Part shown: one piece after another, positions 6,102 through 10,179 of the stretch
Position numbering within the stretch: position 1 is the first letter of the stretch
How the letters are laid out: every line of letters starts with the position of its first letter
Origin: Sphaerochaeta sp.
GTDB taxonomy: Bacteria > Spirochaetota > Spirochaetia > Sphaerochaetales > Sphaerochaetaceae
Assembly: GCA_003446545.1 (NCBI GenBank)
Contig: DMAO01000297.1
Coordinates: forward strand, 4,324 to 14,502
DNA: 10,179 nucleotides
Direction: 5' to 3'
Program-made: the position numbers and the translations under genes
Notes under the pieces: generated by a model
Database searches by the model: none
Told to the model about the DNA's origin: nothing
The model's input: only the letters and a program-made list of their open reading frames with translations

Positions 6102-8156
6102 CTAAATCTTTTCTACACTTCCACCTTTCTTAGTGCACCGAACGAGATAACGCTCCCTTTTCCATGCAATTTCAAACGTTAGGCTTTCCCAAGTGGCAGG
6201 CAACGAGGGGTTGACAGCAACCGATTCTTCAAAAGAAAGCCCGACCACTCCGAAAAGCAAAGCCTGAAGGAAAGCCCCCATCGCACCAATGTGCAAACCT
6301 TCACCAGTGGTGTTTTCCATCAGCTCCTCGAGGTCGAGGAACATTGCCTTTGAGAAATAAGCCTCCCCTTCTTTCCGAAGGCCCAACCTATAGGCAGCGA
6401 GAGCATGCATTCCCCAGCTGAGTGTCGAATCATGAGAAGTAAGCGGTTCATAAAGATTCCAGGCATTGAGTGATTCCTCTCTGCTAAATAGCTTGGGAAG
6501 AAGCAGGTACAGGAGAATGACATCTGGTTGCTTTATGACCTTGTACCGCTGAAGCCTGTCAAAACAGATAGTGTGGTACAAGGGTTTTCCTTGTAACTTA
6601 TGTGCCTTGAGATCAAAAGCTTCCAGATGTTCAAAAAGGTCATCCTCCAGATAGGTGCCCAGTTCATCACTATAGGGAATTCTTGCAGCTTTGAGGATAT
6701 CCAAAAAAGTCTCCCGTTCCCCCTGCTTCAGGTCCACATCTCCTCTATCTGCAGCCTCCAAGGCAAGCTTAAGGGTATGCAAGGCCATCATGGTGGTGAA
6801 GGTATTGTTCTTGGTGACTCCGGCATATTCATCCGGACCCTTCACAAAAAGCATCTCATATTCCCCGCTTTTATGCGAATACGTGAATCGGGAAGCCCAA
6901 AACCTAGCAGTCTCCAGATAAATTTCTGAAAGATATTCTTTCTCTATCACCCTGTCATCAGTAGCCCGGACATACTGGTCCATAGCCCAGGTTATATCGG
7001 AGGTCACATGCACTTCACATTTACCGGTATCCCAGGATTCACACTGCTCTGACCCGTCAAGTGAGCTCATCCAGGGATAACGGGCCCCCTCAAGATTCAA
7101 GGACTTCGCATACGCCTTTGCACTTGGGAAAGTCTTGACTCTGTACTGAATTATATTCTTTGCAATATCAGGTTGGGTATAGAGATAATAGGGAAGTACA
7201 AATACTTCAGTATCCCAGAAATAACAGCCTTTGTATCGGCTATGGGAAAGCCCCCTCGCTCCGATCGAAAGCCCCGGTTCCGGAGCATTCTGTCTCATCA
7301 TAAAAAGTGCATACCGTATGGCACATTGATCTTCGACAGGTCCTTCCAGCCTGATGTCCTGGTGGTCCCAAAATTGAGAAAGGTCAGAGGCTGCCTGCGA
7401 TGCAACAGTAGAAAAGTCATAGCCAGTCACATCCATCCCATCCAAGCTGGCAACAGCCTCGCAGGAAAAAACTGATCCTGCCTCAAGCCTCTCTTCATAC
7501 CGCATACCAAATCCTGTCTGCCTACCCTTGCTAGAGGAAGCAAAGGTCTTGCAGTATTTCAGCGAAGAGGTGCCATGAAGGGTTTGGAACCTCACCTGCT
7601 GCACACCATTGGCAAATGAACTCTGATAGTCCTTGAGCAGCTTGATACTCTCATCATTATCCACAGTCTGGTCATCGTTGATTGGGAGATTCTCGACATC
7701 TCCATCAATGTAATCGAGAATCAGGAGAGACTGAGATTCTTTCGCATGCACTTCCAAGCGATGGGCGACCAGATCTGGCCTCGAAAAGGAAATCACCCGT
7801 TCGTAGATGCAATTCACCTCCTTGAGCTTCCACTCCCTTCTCAGCACTCCCCTTTTCATATCCAAGGTTTGCAAACATGCTGTATGTAAAAGCGTATGAG
7901 TTCCAATGGTGATATCCATCTTGAAAGGATCGGGCAAGTTGACCATATCTGTAATGCCCGTCTTGATATATTCAAAGCAACCAGCCTTATAGACACCATG
8001 GTTGGTGCGTGTGTATGTATCCCCAGGAAGAACTGCCCTGAGCCCAAACCTTCCATTCCCTTGAAAGAAAATGCTTTGGCAGAATACCTCGTTGCTGCTG
8101 GTAATCGCAGATTCTAGTTCCCAAGGTGAATACTTAATGCGTTTTCCATGTTTCAC
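6102..8156 (-). CDS. GH65 family glycoside phosphorylase-type enzyme (maltose/kojibiose phosphorylase-like)
   Basis: This 684-residue enzyme belongs to GH65, whose members mostly cleave alpha-glucosides with phosphate and release beta-glucose 1-phosphate. An N-terminal beta-sandwich occupies about 1-250 (GNGRFGLRA at 33-41), followed by an (alpha/alpha)6 barrel and a short C-terminal beta domain. Family motifs are clear: WDTEVF at 314-319, GARYPWMS at 357-364, GPDEY at 440-444 with the general acid at E443, KQPDV at 542-546, SHDSTLS at 574-580, and EGLH at 619-622. The last two correspond to the phosphate-site region of phosphorylases, so phosphorolysis is favoured over hydrolysis. It is shorter than the usual 750 or so residues and has NNTFTT where NNxYTN is common. 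The start is GTG, overlapping the upstream gene by 23 bases, with GGGGAG about 10 bases ahead. The acceptor sugar cannot be determined. No beta-phosphoglucomutase is in the window. Confidence 0.9.
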   Translation of the reverse strand: MKHGKRIKYSPWELESAITSSNEVFCQSIFFQGNGRFGLRAVLPGDTYTRTNHGVYKAGCFEYIKTGITDMVNLPDPFKMDITIGTHTLLHTACLQTLDMKRGVLRREWKLKEVNCIYERVISFSRPDLVAHRLEVHAKESQSLLILDYIDGDVENLPINDDQTVDNDESIKLLKDYQSSFANGVQQVRFQTLHGTSSLKYCKTFASSSKGRQTGFGMRYEERLEAGSVFSCEAVASLDGMDVTGYDFSTVASQAASDLSQFWDHQDIRLEGPVEDQCAIRYALFMMRQNAPEPGLSIGARGLSHSRYKGCYFWDTEVFVLPYYLYTQPDIAKNIIQYRVKTFPSAKAYAKSLNLEGARYPWMSSLDGSEQCESWDTGKCEVHVTSDITWAMDQYVRATDDRVIEKEYLSEIYLETARFWASRFTYSHKSGEYEMLFVKGPDEYAGVTKNNTFTTMMALHTLKLALEAADRGDVDLKQGERETFLDILKAARIPYSDELGTYLEDDLFEHLEAFDLKAHKLQGKPLYHTICFDRLQRYKVIKQPDVILLYLLLPKLFSREESLNAWNLYEPLTSHDSTLSWGMHALAAYRLGLRKEGEAYFSKAMFLDLEELMENTTGEGLHIGAMGAFLQALLFGVVGLSFEESVAVNPSLPATWESLTFEIAWKRERYLVRCTKKGGSVEKI

Positions 8157-9909
8157 GTGCTTTCAACTCCCCGATGAGGACATAGGAAAGATACCCAGCA
8201 CAAGTAGCAAAGGCCTCTCCCGTTTTCGAATATCCCGTATGTTCATCAATGCTCTCACAGGCGATGCCATGGTCCATTGGTGCAGAAAGAAGCTTTTCCA
8301 GGGCCTCTTCGTCATGCGAGACCCTGACACTGTTCGCCAGACTCAATATCCAAGGATGAGGTGCATGCGGACACCCGATTGCTGAGTACTTTGTCCCAGC
8401 AAACGAATATTTGTACGCTGGATCCGTTATCTTGGAGACTGTATGTATATACGTCTCATCTGTAGAGGAAGCAATGCCAAACAAGGGTAGTAACAACAGG
8501 CTTCCTGGTGGTTCATCATAGATATCATAGTTCCCTTGAACATCGACAGACCATACATATTGCTTCTTACCATCATGTTGCTTCACCAAATAGGTTTCAA
8601 TTGCCTGTTTCACCTGTTCGCTTTTCTGTTGCCAAAGGTCTTTCTTTCCCTTCCAATCCCAGGTGGTAAGAATGGAAAAAACAGAGTATACCAGGGCATT
8701 ATCATAGGTTAGCAAGGGATAGACATGCATGTCGTCAGTTGGTTGGAGGAAGGTTTGATAGAGGCCTATTTCCGTCTCTGCAGCAAGCAGTTTCCGTATG
8801 ATCCTTTCGATCAGGGAGATGATGTTGCCATCATCGAGGATAGGCTCTCCTGTTTTGATCCGATAGGCTTCAATGGCAAGAATAGGGGCACAGAGTTCAT
8901 CGAGTTCGAAACCCGGCTCGAGAATCGTACCATCGATATACCTGCTATGGATACCGACATTTTTCTTCTGCCTAGTCGAGACATAGAAGAGCATCTCTCT
9001 GGCGAGCTGTTCATCAACTTCAAGTATTGCAGGAAATGACCAGAGCAAGGCATCCCTATCCCAATAGGCAGCTGAGACATAGTAACGGGGGCTCCTACTG
9101 GTAACAAGTACCAGCTCTTCGGTATCGATGGTTTTCCCTGTTGCATAATACATAGAAAAGATAAGATTCTTGAACAGGCATGTGTCTAGCCGCTCATCAC
9201 CACTTGTTCTGATGATCGAATCGAGATACGAACGGGTCTCAGAGAGAAGGGCACCAAAACCCTGTCTCGATAGCTCCCGTGCCATCGTAACTGCAGAAAC
9301 TTCCTCATACCCTACTCCCCAGTAGATTGAAAAGCTCTGTTCTGCTCCTGCTTCGACATCGAAAGAGGCGTGCATGTCAAACGTTATTGCTTTTCCCTCT
9401 GTATATGTCCAGGTGCTGGGGCCAGAGCAGATCGGGGCAATTGCCAGTACAGGAAAACCCGAGCGGATATCAAAGCATGGGCATTCAGACCAGGCGGTCT
9501 TATAGGCATGCAAACTCCCCTCAAAACGTTTGCTTTCATTGACCGTATGGAGGATCTCACCAATCGAGCCATCCAGCTGTAGGGCAACAGAGAGTGTTTG
9601 CTCGCCATTGTTCTGTACAGTGACTTTCTGCACAAAACCTTTCTGGTCTCTTGGTGCAAGCACTATCGAACGGATCTCATAGGTTTCATTCACTGAGCCA
9701 AATACAGGAATCCAATAGCGATCCTGCTCTCGTTCAGTGAGGATTACCTTGTTTCCATCAATATAGAGGCCAAGGGACAAAAAAGGCTTATCCCCTCCTC
9801 TGAATTCAATCATACCCCTCCGTTCCATCGAAAGGACATTGATACTGAGTACATCAGAATTTGGTTCAATTTCTGGAATCGCTATATATTCATTACCAGT
9901 GGAAATCAT
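8134..9909 (-). CDS. Putative (alpha/alpha)6-barrel glycoside hydrolase, GH125-like (clan GH-L)
   Basis: This 591-residue protein has a beta-rich N-terminal half (about 1-205) and a helical C-terminal half (about 235-585) that reads as a six-hairpin glycosidase barrel. Motifs resemble GH125 exo-alpha-mannosidases: AYWDRDA at 281-287, QPTDDMHVYPLLTYDN at 389-404 (similar to the family's PSDDxxxYPYLIPSN), a GCPHAPHPWILSL segment at 512-524, and CES at 551-553 in place of the family's HES, where E552 would be the base. D392/D393 would supply the acid. The usual GH125 length is roughly 430, so the added N-terminal domain is distinctive. ELDEL at 335-339 is another acidic motif to consider. There is no signal peptide. 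It is the first gene of its unit, directly behind a LacI-type operator, with AGAGGG 6 bases before the ATG, and overlaps the GH65 gene. A remote GH15-like or new family is possible. The substrate is unknown. Confidence 0.6.
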   Translation of the reverse strand: MISTGNEYIAIPEIEPNSDVLSINVLSMERRGMIEFRGGDKPFLSLGLYIDGNKVILTEREQDRYWIPVFGSVNETYEIRSIVLAPRDQKGFVQKVTVQNNGEQTLSVALQLDGSIGEILHTVNESKRFEGSLHAYKTAWSECPCFDIRSGFPVLAIAPICSGPSTWTYTEGKAITFDMHASFDVEAGAEQSFSIYWGVGYEEVSAVTMARELSRQGFGALLSETRSYLDSIIRTSGDERLDTCLFKNLIFSMYYATGKTIDTEELVLVTSRSPRYYVSAAYWDRDALLWSFPAILEVDEQLAREMLFYVSTRQKKNVGIHSRYIDGTILEPGFELDELCAPILAIEAYRIKTGEPILDDGNIISLIERIIRKLLAAETEIGLYQTFLQPTDDMHVYPLLTYDNALVYSVFSILTTWDWKGKKDLWQQKSEQVKQAIETYLVKQHDGKKQYVWSVDVQGNYDIYDEPPGSLLLLPLFGIASSTDETYIHTVSKITDPAYKYSFAGTKYSAIGCPHAPHPWILSLANSVRVSHDEEALEKLLSAPMDHGIACESIDEHTGYSKTGEAFATCAGYLSYVLIGELKARETWKTH

Positions 9910-9921
9910 CGGTTACCCTCT

Positions 9922-9939
9922 ACTTATGCGTTTAAGTAA
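9922..9939. promoter_or_regulatory. LacI-type operator in front of the GH125-like/GH65 unit
   Basis: The 18-base block is identical to that at 6056-6073, with the same CG-centred palindrome ACTTATGCGTTTAAGT. It ends 12 bases before the ATG of the glycosidase gene and begins one base from the -10 box. The LacI protein encoded within the window is the obvious candidate to bind it. Confidence 0.85.
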
Positions 9940-9967
9940 TTATTAGTTCAATATCCTCTCCTGTCAA
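9939..9967 (-). promoter_or_regulatory. Promoter of the GH125-like/GH65 unit
   Basis: On the minus strand a perfect -35 TTGACA (9962-9967), a 17-base spacer and a near-consensus -10 AATAAT (9939-9944) are followed by the operator. Spacing is identical to the lacI promoter at 6073-6101. Confidence 0.82.
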
Positions 9968-10179
9968 GTAAAATTATCAAAGCCTTTAGAAATACGTGTT
10001 CCCTTGATACTATGGCAGGGCAATACTGAGTCTATCTTCAAGCATAATCTTTTCTCAAGGGAGGCTAGAAGATTACAAAAAGTACGTATTCCTTGGGATG
10101 ATGAGTACCTGCAATCTATGATCTGAATCGAGAATTGTGACTAGAAACCTATAGTCAACAACAATTCATGCTTATTTCA
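9968..10179. other. Non-coding upstream region, no gene recognised
   Basis: No supported gene is seen in these 212 bases. A plus-strand frame stays open from about 9947 to a TGA near 10129 but lacks a start codon and any recognised family, so it is not called. The stretch holds an imperfect direct repeat (TACGTGTTCCCTTG at 9993-10006 and TACGTATTCCTTGG at 10083-10096) and an 8-base inverted pair (TCCCTTGA at 10000-10007 and TCAAGGGA at 10055-10062). A hairpin follows at 10132-10167. It may include the end of the preceding transcription unit. Confidence 0.4.
10132..10167. repeat. Two-tier inverted repeat at the right edge
   Basis: The outer arms GAATTGT (10132-10138) and ACAATTC (10161-10167) and the inner arms GACTA (10139-10143) and TAGTC (10152-10156) give a 12-pair stem with a 4-base bulge and an 8-base loop. 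No strong U-run flanks it. It could be a weak terminator of a gene beyond the window, a regulator site or chance. Confidence 0.35.

Noticed and set aside
8132..8146. Sequence ACTTAATGCGTTTTC at the overlap of the two glycosidase genes, resembling the LacI operator
   Set aside because: It needs an inserted base to align, lacks the second palindromic arm, and lies within coding sequence of both genes.
9947..10131. Plus-strand open frame of about 60 codons ending in a TGA upstream of the glycosidase unit
   Set aside because: It has no ATG near its 5' end, no ribosome site and no recognised family. An open stretch of this length is expected by chance in one of six frames.

Overview
The window reads as one carbohydrate-utilisation locus, with every gene on the minus strand, so transcription runs right to left. 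The likely host is a spirochaete of the Sphaerochaeta/Treponema type. The main pointer is the binding protein N-terminus, whose export signal ends in an FAAGTQEAA-type segment without a lipobox cysteine, a style I associate with that group; the periplasmic ABC uptake layout and moderate base composition fit. This assignment comes from recall of family style and no search was run.

Layout in order of transcription. At 9910-10179 there is a non-coding leader ending in a TTGACA / AATAAT promoter with an operator. Next come two overlapping genes for clan GH-L-type enzymes: a 591-residue (alpha/alpha)6 glycosidase resembling GH125 (8134-9909) and a GH65 phosphorylase-type enzyme (6102-8156). A second copy of the same promoter and operator follows at 6056-6101, then a LacI-family regulator (5015-6043), an extracellular sugar-binding protein (3613-4872), two ABC permeases (2635-3561 and 1818-2645) and a GH31 alpha-glycosidase (88-1821). 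The ABC ATPase is absent, as expected for systems using a shared MsmX/UgpC-type ATPase.

How it fits together (inference). An oligosaccharide is captured by the binding protein and imported intact. None of the three glycosidases has a visible signal peptide, so they would degrade it in the cytoplasm, the GH65 enzyme probably by phosphorolysis. The LacI protein would repress both transcription units through identical 18-bp operator blocks placed one base downstream of each -10 box, and would regulate itself because it is the first gene of the transport operon.

The most notable features beyond gene content are the duplicated promoter-operator modules, a chain of three RNA hairpins between lacI and the binding-protein gene (two of them fully paired only in the transcribed-strand RNA), a 10-bp perfect hairpin between binding-protein and permease genes, and the divergent GH125-like enzyme whose substrate cannot be read from sequence. 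No mobile elements, CRISPR arrays, tRNA or rRNA genes were seen.
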